A stretch of 58,213 nucleotides of DNA from Chloroflexota bacterium (GCA_029782225.1 JAKOVF010000018.1:1-58213); one strand, 5' to 3'; positions 1 through 8,792 are shown, counted from the first letter of the stretch. Notes: generated by a model not told the origin, from the sequence alone. Program-made: numbers and translations.

Positions 1-1
1 G

Positions 2-673
2 GATACGCCAGTCCGCAAGATGATTCATGCTGCGGCATCCAGGTTGAAGACGCCGGTCACATTGGTTGCCTTAGTGGTGGAAGGTCACGACCCTTCGACA
101 GGCTCAGGGCAGCGGCTGAGCGGCCTGTTTATCGGCGAGCCGCTCTCAGCTTGGAATGAAGCGGCAGATCTGTCCGCGCAGCGTCATATCCGCTGGTGCG
201 ACAAGCCATTGAACCGAGTCCTCTCCTGCGCACCATCCATGTATGACGAATTATGGACCGCTGCAAAGGCCATGTACAAACTCGAACCGGCGGTCGCGCC
301 TGGCGGCGAAGTCGTGATCTACGCGCCACATCTGGATGTGGTCAGTCACGTTCATGGAAAATATATTTATGAAATTGGGTATCACACTCTGCCCTATTTT
401 CTGAGCGATTGGGAGCATTTCAAGAATATCCCGCTGGGTGTGTTGGCACACAGCACGCATCTACGCGGTTCGGGTGTGATGGAAAATGGGATCGAAAAGC
501 CGAATGTGAAGGTGACACTGGCGAGCAAAATATCCTCTGGCGATTGCGCTCGGCTAAATCTGGGTTACATGGATCCCGCAAAGATCAACCCGGTCGAATG
601 GCAAAACCGCGAGGATGAAGGGATTCTCTATGTTCCGAAAGCGGGCGAGATTCTGTACCGCCTGAAAGACTGA
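2..673 (+). CDS. LarA-family (DUF2088) racemase/epimerase, C-terminal part
   Basis: The reading frame is open to the first base of the window (it reads DTPVRK before the first Met at 20), so the gene starts upstream and only about 224 C-terminal residues are present. The block PSMYDELWTAAKAMYKLEPAV followed by GGEVVIYAPH, then LAHSTHLRGSG and a late LNLGYMDP segment, matches the C-terminal half of nickel-dependent lactate racemase LarA and its relatives. Known LarA relatives isomerise alpha-hydroxy acids, including sugar acids; beside sugar-acid genes a sugar-acid substrate is plausible, but this is inference. A short palindromic repeat (88-120) is inserted in frame and encodes HDPSTGSGQ. The next gene begins one base after the stop, so the two are probably co-translated. 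Confidence 0.75.
   Translation, partial: DTPVRKMIHAAASRLKTPVTLVALVVEGHDPSTGSGQRLSGLFIGEPLSAWNEAADLSAQRHIRWCDKPLNRVLSCAPSMYDELWTAAKAMYKLEPAVAPGGEVVIYAPHLDVVSHVHGKYIYEIGYHTLPYFLSDWEHFKNIPLGVLAHSTHLRGSGVMENGIEKPNVKVTLASKISSGDCARLNLGYMDPAKINPVEWQNREDEGILYVPKAGEILYRLKD
88..120. repeat. Short repeat (TTCGACAGGCTCAGG type) inside a coding region
   Basis: The core CCTTCGACAGGCTCAGGGC belongs to a class of short dispersed repeats; related copies appear at 4911-4942 and 42000-42093. Here it sits in frame inside the LarA-like gene and adds about ten residues. Confidence 0.55.
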
Positions 674-674
674 T

Positions 675-1175
675 ATGGTTGAGCAGATTTTGCAATCTCA
701 TTTCACGCGTTATCCTGAAATACAGATCCAGGATGTTTATAAGCTTGTCCATCAAGCGGCCCTGGGATGTGAACACGCGATTTCGGATCCCGAGGATGCG
801 CGCGTATGGCTGGAACGCGAAGTGAGCGAAATGGGAGAGGGACCGGTCGAGCCCGTGATGGACACCATCTCCGCAGACGGTGAAATCCTTCGCATTCACC
901 TGCGGCCTTATATTGCTAACGGAAAGAAACTTGAAACATTGTTCACTGCCTTTCTTCGTACCGCCGCAGAATATCGAGGCGACCTGCACGTGCTTGAACA
1001 CTATTGGAATATCGCAGTGAGCATGGGACAGTTCCCCGCTTCTGACATGCAAGAATTTATGCGGCCCGTCGAGGAAAAGAATTACCCGGCGGTCCATCAT
1101 TCAGACATTTATCAAAAACTTTACCGTCCCGCATATCGGGTAGTTTGGAAGAAATCATTTACAGGTATGTCATAA
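675..1175 (+). CDS. Conserved hypothetical protein (166 aa)
   Basis: I do not assign a function. The protein is soluble with no signal peptide or membrane segment. It starts with a helical stretch, contains DVYKLVHQAALGCEHAI near residue 22 and ends with PAVHHSDIYQKLYRPAYRVV, which looks like a conserved family signature rich in His and Tyr. The start ATG is one base after the stop of the LarA-like gene, with no room for its own upstream spacer, so translation is probably coupled to it. It precedes gnd by 44 bases. Codon use and frame integrity look like those of neighbouring genes, and the opposite-strand frame over it has no recognisable content. Confidence 0.7.
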   Translation: MVEQILQSHFTRYPEIQIQDVYKLVHQAALGCEHAISDPEDARVWLEREVSEMGEGPVEPVMDTISADGEILRIHLRPYIANGKKLETLFTAFLRTAAEYRGDLHVLEHYWNIAVSMGQFPASDMQEFMRPVEEKNYPAVHHSDIYQKLYRPAYRVVWKKSFTGMS

Positions 1176-1219
1176 AATGAAACCATAAGAAATCAACAAC
1201 ATTTCCTCGGGAGGGAACA

Positions 1220-2644
1220 ATGACATACAAGATTGGGGTGGTGGGACTGGGGGTGATGGGCCATAACCTGGCCCTCAACATGGAACGGAATGGTTTTCCG
1301 GTGGCGGGGTACGATCTGGACGCCGCGAAAACAAAGGCCTTTTTGGAAGGCCCTGCTGTTGGTAAAAATATCATCGGCGTGGACTCACCCGCTGCGCTGA
1401 TGCAAGTGTTGGAAAAGCCGCGCCGCATTCTCCTCATGGTGCCCGCGGGCGCGCCGGTGGATAGCGCCATCGCGCATCTCAAGCCGCACCTCGAGCCGGG
1501 GGACATCCTGATCGACGGTGGCAATTCCTTCTTCATGGATACCGAACGCCGCAATAAGGCGCTGGAAGGCGAAGGCTTCAACTTCATTGGCACCGGTGTC
1601 TCAGGTGGTGAGGAAGGCGCGCTGTGGGGTCCCGCAATTATGCCGGGCGGACAGAAAGAGGCCTGGGAAGCAACGGCTCCTATTTTCCGCGCGATCGCGG
1701 CCAAAGCCGAGGATGGTGAACCCTGTGTCGCATACATGGGGCCGCGCGGCGCAGGTCATTATGTGAAGATGGTTCACAATGGCATCGAATACGGCGACAT
1801 GCAGCTTATTGCGGAAATCTACGACATCCTGCACCGCGGCCTGGGGCTTTCAGCACATGAGCTCCACGAAATTTTTGCCGAATGGAATGAAGGCGAACTC
1901 AAATCCTATCTGATCGAAATCACAGCCAATATCTTCAACAAAATGGATTGTGAGACCGGCCGCCCGCTCCTGGATATGATCCTCGACGAGGCGCAGCAGA
2001 AAGGCACCGGCAAGTGGACGAGTCAAACCGCCCTGGATATTGGGGGACCCATCCCGACCATCAACGCGGCTGTGGAAAGCCGCATCCTTTCCAGTTTGAA
2101 ATCGCAGCGTGTGATCGCCAGCCGGGTCATTCATGGACCCAAGCCTGAGTACAAAGGCGATAAGCAGTGTCTCATCGACGCGGCGCGACAGGCGCTGCAT
2201 GCCAGCAAGATCACCTCCTATGCTCAGGGAATGGGACTGCTCCGCATTGCCTCGGATGAATACAAATATGATTTGAACTTGAGCGAGATCGCGAAGATCT
2301 GGCGCGCGGGCTGCATCATTCGGGCGAGCTTGTTGGGTGACATCATGAGCGCCTACCAGCGCGATCCGTCGCTTGCCAATCTGCTGTTGGACGACTCGTT
2401 CCGCGCTGCTGTAGAGAGTCGACAAGAGGCTTGGCGCTTCACCGTGCAAACTGCAATTGGCATGGGCATCCCTGCACTTGCGTTGAGCGCGTCACTGGCC
2501 TACTTTGACGCGTATCGCAGTGAACGCCTTCCAGCCAACCTGACGCAAGCACAACGAGATTACTTTGGCGCTCATACGTATCGTCGCATCGATTGCGACG
2601 GCGTCTTTCATACGGACTGGGCAACAGTCGAAGCAGGAGTATGA
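1220..2644 (+). CDS. gnd: 6-phosphogluconate dehydrogenase, decarboxylating
   Basis: Converts 6-phosphogluconate to ribulose 5-phosphate and CO2 with reduction of NADP (or NAD), in the oxidative pentose phosphate pathway. The 474-residue length is that of the long, classical enzyme. Visible landmarks are the Rossmann motif GLGVMG at residues 9-14, IDGGNS at 98-103, VSGGEEGA at 127-134, and the active-site block with K183, N187 and E190. The C-terminal tail [10 protein letters not shown] is the segment that reaches into the partner subunit's active site in this family. A good Shine-Dalgarno (GGGAGGG) lies before the ATG. The kinase downstream starts two bases after the stop. It could supply pentose phosphate links to the arabinose genes further right, but no shared control is visible. 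Confidence 0.97.
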   Translation: MTYKIGVVGLGVMGHNLALNMERNGFPVAGYDLDAAKTKAFLEGPAVGKNIIGVDSPAALMQVLEKPRRILLMVPAGAPVDSAIAHLKPHLEPGDILIDGGNSFFMDTERRNKALEGEGFNFIGTGVSGGEEGALWGPAIMPGGQKEAWEATAPIFRAIAAKAEDGEPCVAYMGPRGAGHYVKMVHNGIEYGDMQLIAEIYDILHRGLGLSAHELHEIFAEWNEGELKSYLIEITANIFNKMDCETGRPLLDMILDEAQQKGTGKWTSQTALDIGGPIPTINAAVESRILSSLKSQRVIASRVIHGPKPEYKGDKQCLIDAARQALHASKITSYAQGMGLLRIASDEYKYDLNLSEIAKIWRAGCIIRASLLGDIMSAYQRDPSLANLLLDDSFRAAVESRQEAWRFTVQTAIGMGIPALALSASLAYFDAYRSERLPANLTQAQRDYFGAHTYRRIDCDGVFHTDWATVEAGV

Positions 2645-2645
2645 G

Positions 2646-3752
2646 ATGAAATACGGACTGAACATCAAACCCGAAGGTGCGCTGGATTTTGTCTCACTCG
2701 GAGCGCTCGTCCATCGCCTCGATCCCGGCATCATCCCCTTCCGCAAAGCCAACGAATGCCAGATCCATGTCAGCGGCGGAGAGTTCAACTGTGCAGCCAA
2801 CCTCGCCAGTTGCTTCGGTCTCAACACAGGAATCGCCACTGCCATGGTGGATTATCCCATCGGCGACCTGATCGCCGAACGCGTCCGAGCCATGGGCGTG
2901 CGTCCCTTCTACAAACGCTTCAAACACAACGGGGTCAATGGTCCCAACATGGCAACCGTCTACAGTGACCGCGGCTTCGGCGTCCGCGCACCGGTCGTGT
3001 TCTACAACCGCTCAAACGAGGCCGCAGCTCAACTCAAGCCCGGCGACTTTGACTGGAATGGGATCTTCTCCAATGGAGTACGCTGGTTCCACAGCGGAGG
3101 CATCTTCGCAGCACTCTCGGAGACAACAGGAGAAGTCATCATCGAAGGGATGAAAGCCGCCAAGGCAGCCGGGGCTGTCACCTCCTTCGACCTGAATTAC
3201 CGTGCCAAATTGTGGAACATCTGGGGTGGACAGGAGCGCGCACATGCCGTTATCCATCGCATCATCGAGAACGTAGATGTGCTGGTAGGAAATGAAGAGG
3301 ATCTCCAGATGGGGCTGGGCATTCCGGGGCCGGAAGCCACCTCCCGGCCTGCCCTGAGCGGAGCCGGAGGGTCCAAGCTGGACCCGAGCACCTTCTTTGG
3401 GATGATCGACCAGGTGATATGCAAATATCCGCAGATCAAGATTGTCGCGACCACACTGCGAGAAGTCCAATCCACCAACAAGCATTGCTGGGGAGCGGTG
3501 GCGTGGATCGACGGAAAGACGTACCTCTCTCCCACCTGCGAACTGGATGTATACGACCGCGTGGGGGGCGGGGATGGATTTGCATCTGGCTTCTTCTATG
3601 GGCTCTTATCCGATGAGTGTGAGCAGGAGGCGGTCAACTTGGGCTGGGCACATGGTGCTTTGCTGACCACGTATCCCGGCGACACGACGATGGCGACGGT
3701 TGAGCAAGTGCGAGCTTTTGCTGGAGGCGCCTCGGCGCGAATTCAACGATAA
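2646..3752 (+). CDS. kdgK: PfkB-family sugar kinase, probably 2-keto-3-deoxygluconate kinase
   Basis: A 368-residue ribokinase-fold kinase. It shows the early PfkB glycine region (GGEFNCAANLA near residue 40), SFDLNYRAKLW and VGNEEDLQ in the middle, and the second PfkB signature VGGGDGFASGFF, with the catalytic Asp near residue 310. The DLNYR and GNEED blocks are typical of KDG kinases, which phosphorylate 2-keto-3-deoxygluconate for entry into the Entner-Doudoroff aldolase step. An in-frame start at 2565 would overlap gnd; the ATG at 2646 is preferred because AGGAG sits six bases upstream and gnd has just ended. KDG kinase is the expected last dedicated step after inositol- or uronate-derived tagaturonate. 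Other sugar-acid or inositol kinases in this family cannot be excluded. Confidence 0.8.
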   Translation: MKYGLNIKPEGALDFVSLGALVHRLDPGIIPFRKANECQIHVSGGEFNCAANLASCFGLNTGIATAMVDYPIGDLIAERVRAMGVRPFYKRFKHNGVNGPNMATVYSDRGFGVRAPVVFYNRSNEAAAQLKPGDFDWNGIFSNGVRWFHSGGIFAALSETTGEVIIEGMKAAKAAGAVTSFDLNYRAKLWNIWGGQERAHAVIHRIIENVDVLVGNEEDLQMGLGIPGPEATSRPALSGAGGSKLDPSTFFGMIDQVICKYPQIKIVATTLREVQSTNKHCWGAVAWIDGKTYLSPTCELDVYDRVGGGDGFASGFFYGLLSDECEQEAVNLGWAHGALLTTYPGDTTMATVEQVRAFAGGASARIQR

Positions 3753-3806
3753 ATCAAGCTCAGGAGCGACTTATCGGGACATGTCGCCTCTACAAAAACT
3801 TTCGAA

Positions 3807-3831
3807 TTTGATGCACACGTGTGCGTTCAAA
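3807..3831. promoter_or_regulatory. Palindrome before the zinc dehydrogenase gene
   Basis: GCACACGTGTGC is a perfect 12-bp palindrome at 3813-3824, flanked by TTTGA on the left and TTCAAA on the right. It lies 23 bases before the start codon, just ahead of the Shine-Dalgarno. It could be an operator or a hairpin; no regulator is assigned. Confidence 0.35.
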
Positions 3832-3847
3832 CTGAAGGAGATAAATC

Positions 3848-4891
3848 ATGGAAAAAATGAAAGCTCTTGTATTCAAAGATGTTGGCAGGCTCGTGTTGGA
3901 AGAACGATGCATCCCGCATGTGAAAGAACCCGACGATGTGTTGCTCAAAGTAAAGAATGTAGGTATCTGCGGCTCAGATGTCAAGATCATCGAGGGCAAA
4001 CATCACTTCAAGCCCGATACTGTGCTCGGACACGAATTCTGCGGCGAGGTTGTTGAGGTTGGGTCGCATGTACACCATGTCGAATTGGGCGACCGCGTGG
4101 CGATTGACAATAATATACGCTGCGGATTCTGCTCATTCTGCCGCATGGGACTCACCAGCCAGTGTGTGGACATCAAGACCAGCGCGCTGGGCGTGATGCG
4201 CGATGGCGGCTACGCGGAATACTGTCTTGTGCCCGAAAAGCAATGTTTCGTTCTGCCGGATGAAATTGATGATGTTTTAGGCACACAGGTGGAAACGCTG
4301 GCAACCGTTGTCAATGGCATGAACACGTTGCTCATGCTCCCATACGACTACGTGATGATCCTCGGGTTTGGACCCATCGGCTACCTGTTCGCTCAATTTG
4401 CAAAAAACATCGCGGCTAAAGTTGCTGTGACTGAGATCGATCCGTTCCGCATCAGCGTGGCAAGGCAATGCGGCCTCACCGTTTGGAATCCGAATGAAGA
4501 GGATGTGGTCAAGAACATCACTGAGTTCACTCACGGCCGCAAAGCGGATATCGTCATCGAGGCAACGGGAAATGCACTCTGGCAGGCGCTGCAATGTGTG
4601 ACTCCCGGCGGAAAGGTACTGCCCTTTGGCATGGATTCCAGCATCAAGACCGAGATCATTCCGAACGAGATCACACGCTGGGCGACTAAAATCCTGGGTC
4701 TGTACCTGGGACAGAACACGATGGTCCCATCCATTCGGATCTATCAGGAGAACCGCCTCAATATGAAGCCTTTCTTCACCAAGGTCATTCCTCTGGAAGA
4801 AGGCCTGGGCGCATTCGATTGCCTGGGACTCAACCTGCAGGATCTGACCCATCATCCCAAGAGCGCGATGAAGATCGTGATGAAGATCTAG
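3848..4891 (+). CDS. Zinc-dependent medium-chain dehydrogenase (polyol/threonine type)
   Basis: A 347-residue NAD(P)-dependent MDR enzyme that oxidises a secondary alcohol to a ketone. Catalytic-zinc residues are seen in GICGSD (about residue 39) and GHEF (about residue 60). The structural-zinc lobe is complete: four Cys in RCGFCSFCRMGLTSQC. The cofactor domain starts at ILGFGPIGYL near residue 170. The start is supported by GAAGGAG seven bases upstream. It lies between the KDG-kinase-like gene and iolG, so a cyclitol, polyol or sugar acid is a likely substrate. It resembles sorbitol and L-threonine dehydrogenases in general layout, and the exact substrate cannot be read from the sequence. 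It is distinct from the longer IolM-type dehydrogenase at 10164. Confidence 0.85.
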   Translation: MEKMKALVFKDVGRLVLEERCIPHVKEPDDVLLKVKNVGICGSDVKIIEGKHHFKPDTVLGHEFCGEVVEVGSHVHHVELGDRVAIDNNIRCGFCSFCRMGLTSQCVDIKTSALGVMRDGGYAEYCLVPEKQCFVLPDEIDDVLGTQVETLATVVNGMNTLLMLPYDYVMILGFGPIGYLFAQFAKNIAAKVAVTEIDPFRISVARQCGLTVWNPNEEDVVKNITEFTHGRKADIVIEATGNALWQALQCVTPGGKVLPFGMDSSIKTEIIPNEITRWATKILGLYLGQNTMVPSIRIYQENRLNMKPFFTKVIPLEEGLGAFDCLGLNLQDLTHHPKSAMKIVMKI

Positions 4892-4942
4892 CCCTCACCC
4901 CCTGCCCATCGCCCTCCTTCGACTCCGCTGAGGATGCAGGAG
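4892..4942. repeat. Spacer repeats: CCCTCACCCC arm and TTCGACTCCGCTGAGGA element
   Basis: Directly after the dehydrogenase stop comes CCCTCACCCCCTGCCC, like the left arm of the 11361 repeat, and then CCTTCGACTCCGCTGAGGA, like the elements at 88 and 42000. No gene is present in this spacer. Confidence 0.5.
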
Positions 4943-4964
4943 GCGGGAACACAGAGAGAACACT

Positions 4965-5978
4965 ATGACAAGAAAAATCAACATCGCAGTCATTGGAACA
5001 GGTCGCATGGGGAGCGTGCATGTGCGGAACATCGCCCGGCTCATCCCGGAGGCAAACCTTGTCGCTGTGTGCGATATCCGCCTGGAAGTGGCCCAGGCCG
5101 TCGCTGATGAATGTGGAATTCAACGCGTCGTGAAGGATTATCACGAACTGCTGGCTGACCCTGAGATCGAAGCCGTCTTGATCGCCACCAGCACCCCGAC
5201 TCATGCCTTCATCATCAAGGACTGCGCCAGAACCGGCAAGCAGATCTTCTGTGAGAAACCGCTGGCAATGGAATTGAAGGAGATCGATGAGGCGCTGGAA
5301 GAAGTGGAGAAAGCCGGCGTCAAGCTTCAGGTCGGGTTTAACCGCCGCTTCGACAAGAGCTTTCAGCGCGTGCACGACATCGTCGCTTCAGGTGAGATCG
5401 GTCGTCCGTGCATCCTGCGCATCACAGACCGTGACCCCGACTTCCCTGCCATGGAATTCCTGCGCGTCTCGGGTGGGATCTTCCTTGACTTATCTATCCA
5501 TGATTTCGATATGGCCCGTTTTCAGATCGGCGAAGTGGACGAAGTCTACGCCACTGGCAGCGTGTTGATCGAGCCGGAACTGAATGAGTTTGGCGATCTC
5601 GATACGAACGTCATCACGCTCAAATTCAAGAACGGCGTGGTGGCTGCCATTGATAACAGCCGCAAGGCCGTTTATGGCTATGACCAGCGTCTGGAGGTCT
5701 TCTGCTCGAACGGCACCGCCATAGCGAACAACGAAATGGAAACCACTGCTGTGAAGGGCGGCACCGGCGGATTCGTCTCTGCAAAACCGCCCTATTTCTT
5801 CATGCAGCGCTATGCTCCCTGCTACGTGGAGGAAGTGCGTCAGTTCGTGGAATGTGTCCGCGATGACAAACCTACTCCGACCACCGGAACGGACGGTCGC
5901 GCCGCGGTTGTGCTGGGACATGCGGCGTGGAAGTCTTATCGTGAGAACCGGCCGGTCAAGGTGAGCGAGATTGGCTAG
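4965..5978 (+). CDS. iolG: myo-Inositol 2-dehydrogenase
   Basis: A Gfo/Idh/MocA oxidoreductase of 337 residues that oxidises myo-inositol to scyllo-inosose (2-keto-myo-inositol) with NAD. The dinucleotide motif IGTGRMGSVH is at 10-19, and the family EKP motif, with catalytic K98, is at 97-99. D175 and H179 lie in FLDLSIHDFDMARF, matching the Lys-Asp-His spacing of Bacillus IolG. SRKAVYGYDQR later in the protein is also characteristic of inositol dehydrogenases. Substrate is supported by context, because iolN, iolM and iolO follow a few genes downstream. A repeat-bearing spacer separates it from glcF. Confidence 0.9.
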   Translation: MTRKINIAVIGTGRMGSVHVRNIARLIPEANLVAVCDIRLEVAQAVADECGIQRVVKDYHELLADPEIEAVLIATSTPTHAFIIKDCARTGKQIFCEKPLAMELKEIDEALEEVEKAGVKLQVGFNRRFDKSFQRVHDIVASGEIGRPCILRITDRDPDFPAMEFLRVSGGIFLDLSIHDFDMARFQIGEVDEVYATGSVLIEPELNEFGDLDTNVITLKFKNGVVAAIDNSRKAVYGYDQRLEVFCSNGTAIANNEMETTAVKGGTGGFVSAKPPYFFMQRYAPCYVEEVRQFVECVRDDKPTPTTGTDGRAAVVLGHAAWKSYRENRPVKVSEIG

Positions 5979-5980
5979 AA

Positions 5981-6044
5981 CGACCACCGACCACAGACAA
6001 TGGACCATAAAACATCCTCGTCGTCCGTAGTCTATCGTCGCCGT
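5981..6044. repeat. Dispersed repeat (CCACAGACAATGGACC type)
   Basis: The spacer between iolG and glcF is built of CGACCACCGACCACAGACAA and a partly complementary right half, TCGTCCGTAGTCTATCGTCG. A second copy forms a long inverted repeat at 41575-41629. Confidence 0.55.
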
Positions 6045-6060
6045 CAATTCAGATTTTTCC

Positions 6061-7410
6061 ATGACTGAAACAAAGCACCTCCACCAACCTTCTGAAGATC
6101 AATACCTCAACTGCATTCGCTGCGGGTTGTGTTTATCTGTTTGCCCCACGTACCGCGAGCATTTGAGTGAGCTAGCCTCCCCGCGTGGAAGGGTGGCGTT
6201 GACGCGCAAAAGCCTGGAAGGCCAACTGGAACTGAGTCCGAATCTGATCGAGCAGATGTACAGCTGCTTTGCTTGTTTGGCCTGCAACGAAGCCTGCCCG
6301 GTGGGCATCCGGCCTGCTGATCTGGCTCTGGATATGCGCAGCTTGCAGGAAGAGTCTCATCCAACTAGCTGGAAGCAAACTCTGTTTGGAAGCCTCATTC
6401 CCAAACCAAAACGCATGGAATGGGTCACATTGCCGTTACGGCTTTACGAAATGACGGGCCTGCGCCGAGCGGCTTACGCGGTTGGATTAAATAGATCGCT
6501 CCCTTCCCAACTGCGCGACATGGAAGCGATGCTGCCGCATTTGCCACAACGTCCCCTGAGACAAGCTTTGCCGGAGGTGATTGAAACAGAAGGCCAGAGT
6601 AAATACCGGGTTGGCTTTTTCCTTGGATGCGCGCAAAGCCTGATGTTCGCCGAGGAAAGCGCAGCGACCGTCCGCGTGCTGGCGCGCAATGGATGTACAG
6701 TCATCACACCGAAGGAAACCGTCTGCTGTGGAATGCCGGCAAAAGGTTACGGACGAGTTGACCTGGTTCAGCAGCAGGCCAGACACAATATCGCGCTCTT
6801 CGAGCAAGTCAATGTCGAAGTCATCGTGACCGACTGCGCCACGTGCGGTTCCATGCTCAAGGAATATGGTCAGCTTCTCGCCGATGATTCAGAGTGGGCT
6901 ATGCGCGCCAGCGCGTTCAGCCAGAAGGTCCGTGATGTGAGCGAATTCTTAATGCAAATTCCTCTTGAAAAGCCTAACGGACGAATCGAAGCGCGCGTTA
7001 CCTATCATGATCCCTGCCACCTCGGCCGCGGACAAGGCGTGTGGAAACAGCCGCGTGAGCTTCTGCGCATGATCGACGGTCTTGAATTTGTGGAACTGCC
7101 TGAGGCAGATTGGTGCTGTGGCTCGGCGGGCAGTCAGCTCATCACACATTACGAAACTTCCACAAAAGTTTTAGATCGCAAGATTGAAAACATCGAAAGC
7201 ATACAGGCCGATTATGTCGCATCGGGTTGTCCTGGCTGCCAGATGCAGTTGAACGCTGGAATGCGCCGCCGAGCTGCAAATGTAAACATCGTACATCCAA
7301 TTCAGCTGTTAGACTGGGCGTACCGTCAGGACTCGAAAGTCTCCAGACTTTCGAGTTTCCAACGTCGGGTCCCCCTCGGGGATGATAAGACGTTGGAGTC
7401 CGTCAGGTAA
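6061..7410 (+). CDS. glcF: Glycolate oxidase-type iron-sulfur subunit GlcF
   Basis: A 449-residue electron-transfer subunit that accepts electrons from a FAD-linked 2-hydroxyacid dehydrogenase. Two [4Fe-4S] ferredoxin motifs are at C18/C21/C24/C28 and C69/C72/C75/C79. Two CCG-domain signatures follow near residues 222 (CCGMPAKG) and 352 (CCGSAG), as in GlcF and heterodisulfide-reductase-like subunits. The partner glcD starts two bases after the stop. Residues from about 423 to the end are encoded by a palindromic repeat, so the C-terminal tail is not native to the family. No GlcE is present. Position inside the inositol block suggests its substrate may be a sugar acid or pathway intermediate rather than glycolate; that is inference. 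Confidence 0.88.
   Translation: MTETKHLHQPSEDQYLNCIRCGLCLSVCPTYREHLSELASPRGRVALTRKSLEGQLELSPNLIEQMYSCFACLACNEACPVGIRPADLALDMRSLQEESHPTSWKQTLFGSLIPKPKRMEWVTLPLRLYEMTGLRRAAYAVGLNRSLPSQLRDMEAMLPHLPQRPLRQALPEVIETEGQSKYRVGFFLGCAQSLMFAEESAATVRVLARNGCTVITPKETVCCGMPAKGYGRVDLVQQQARHNIALFEQVNVEVIVTDCATCGSMLKEYGQLLADDSEWAMRASAFSQKVRDVSEFLMQIPLEKPNGRIEARVTYHDPCHLGRGQGVWKQPRELLRMIDGLEFVELPEADWCCGSAGSQLITHYETSTKVLDRKIENIESIQADYVASGCPGCQMQLNAGMRRRAANVNIVHPIQLLDWAYRQDSKVSRLSSFQRRVPLGDDKTLESVR
7329..7401. repeat. Nested palindromic repeat overlapping the 3' end of glcF
   Basis: The element is bounded by GGACTC (7329-7334) and GAGTCC (7396-7401). It contains a perfect hairpin, ACTCGAAAGTCT with AGACTTTCGAGT (7331-7342/7345-7356), and a second pair, CCAACGTC with GACGTTGG (7359-7366/7389-7396). 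It supplies the last codons of glcF and reaches the glcD ribosome-binding region. Confidence 0.7.
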
Positions 7411-7411
7411 T

Positions 7412-8791
7412 ATGAATAAAAACATTATCAACCAGCTCGAAGCGATCATTGGCAGAGACGGGGTTCTTCACACCCCGGAAGACCTTGCTGTTTACAGTTA
7501 CGATGGAACGTTTGAAGAACACTGCCCGGATGTGGTTGCACTGCCGCGCACTACAGAACAAGTGAGCCGGATCGTAAAACTCGCGGCGCAGGAATGCATC
7601 CCGGTGGTGACGCGCGGGATGGGGTCCGGGCTGACCGCGGCATCCGTTCCCTTCAGCGGCGGCATCACGCTTTCGATGACGCGCATGAACCACATTCTCG
7701 AGATCGATGAAGTAAATGCGACGGTTCACGTTGAAGCGGGCGCTGTCACCGCCGATCTGCAGACTGCGGTGGAAAAATGCGGCCTCTTCTATCCACCCGA
7801 TCCGTCCAGCATCCGCCACTCGACCATCGGCGGGAACATTGCCTGCAACGCCGGTGGACCCCGCTGTTTGAAGTACGGCGTGACCGGCGATTATGTGCTC
7901 GGCCTGACCATTGTGCTGGCAGACGGGTCCATCCTTCGCACGGGCGGCAAGGTCATCAAGGATGTTGTGGGATATGACCTGAATGCGCTCATGACCGGCT
8001 CAGAAGGGACTCTGGGAATCATCACTGAGGCCCTGCTGCGCCTCCTCGCGAAGCCGACGGCGGTGCGCACTGCACTGGTTGAATTCCCGGCTCTCGCAGA
8101 TGCCTCCCGTACGGTCAACGCAATCCTCTCGGCGGGCATTGTCCCCGCCACACTGGAACTCATGGATGAAACGGCCATCGCCTGTATCGAGGAAGCAATG
8201 CATCTTGGCTTACCACTCGATGTGGAAGCCACACTACTTATCGAAACCGATGGCAATGACGAAGCAGCAGTTTTGCGTGAGATCGAAGCCGTCGCCGCGA
8301 TCTGCCGCCAGTGTGGGGCGCGCCAGGTCAATGTCGCCGGGAATGAGGCGGAGCGTTCGCAGTTATGGAAGGCCCGTCGTTCCGTCGCTCCGGCCCTCGC
8401 GCGTAAGACCCCCAATAAATTAGGCGAAGATATTACCGTGCCACGCAGTGAAATCCCTGAGGCCATCCGTCGCTTGAAAGTCATCAGCGCGAAATACGGA
8501 TTGCCCATCGTCATCTTTGGTCATGCCGGGGATGGTAACTTACATCCCAACATCCTGTTCGACAAACGCGACAAAAAGCAATGGGCAAAGGTCGAGCAGA
8601 TGGTCGCAGAGGAGTTTGCACTGGCGCTCGAACTGGGCGGCACACTTTCAGGCGAACACGGTGTTGGCAAACTTAAGCGCCCTTATATGGAAAAGGCCCT
8701 CGGGCCGGTTTCCATCCGAATCCAAAAAGATATCAAGCAGGCACTCGACCCGCTGAATATTCTCAACCCGGGAAAAGTATTACCCGATTAG
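7412..8791 (+). CDS. glcD: FAD-linked 2-hydroxyacid oxidase subunit GlcD
   Basis: The catalytic flavoprotein partner of GlcF, 459 residues long. It has the FAD-binding type 4 (PCMH) domain in the first half, with RGMGSGLTAASVPFSGG, STIGGNIACNAGG and SEGTLGIITEALLRL. The FAD-oxidase C-terminal domain follows, with FGHAGDGNLHPN and the terminal LDPLNILNPGKV. The family oxidises glycolate, D-lactate or related 2-hydroxy acids. An upstream in-frame Met at 7382 lies inside glcF and the repeat; the ATG at 7412 is preferred because it directly follows the glcF stop and MNKNIINQLEAIIG is a normal family N-terminus. True substrate is uncertain because the pair is embedded among inositol genes. Confidence 0.88.
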   Translation: MNKNIINQLEAIIGRDGVLHTPEDLAVYSYDGTFEEHCPDVVALPRTTEQVSRIVKLAAQECIPVVTRGMGSGLTAASVPFSGGITLSMTRMNHILEIDEVNATVHVEAGAVTADLQTAVEKCGLFYPPDPSSIRHSTIGGNIACNAGGPRCLKYGVTGDYVLGLTIVLADGSILRTGGKVIKDVVGYDLNALMTGSEGTLGIITEALLRLLAKPTAVRTALVEFPALADASRTVNAILSAGIVPATLELMDETAIACIEEAMHLGLPLDVEATLLIETDGNDEAAVLREIEAVAAICRQCGARQVNVAGNEAERSQLWKARRSVAPALARKTPNKLGEDITVPRSEIPEAIRRLKVISAKYGLPIVIFGHAGDGNLHPNILFDKRDKKQWAKVEQMVAEEFALALELGGTLSGEHGVGKLKRPYMEKALGPVSIRIQKDIKQALDPLNILNPGKVLPD

Positions 8792-8792
8792 T

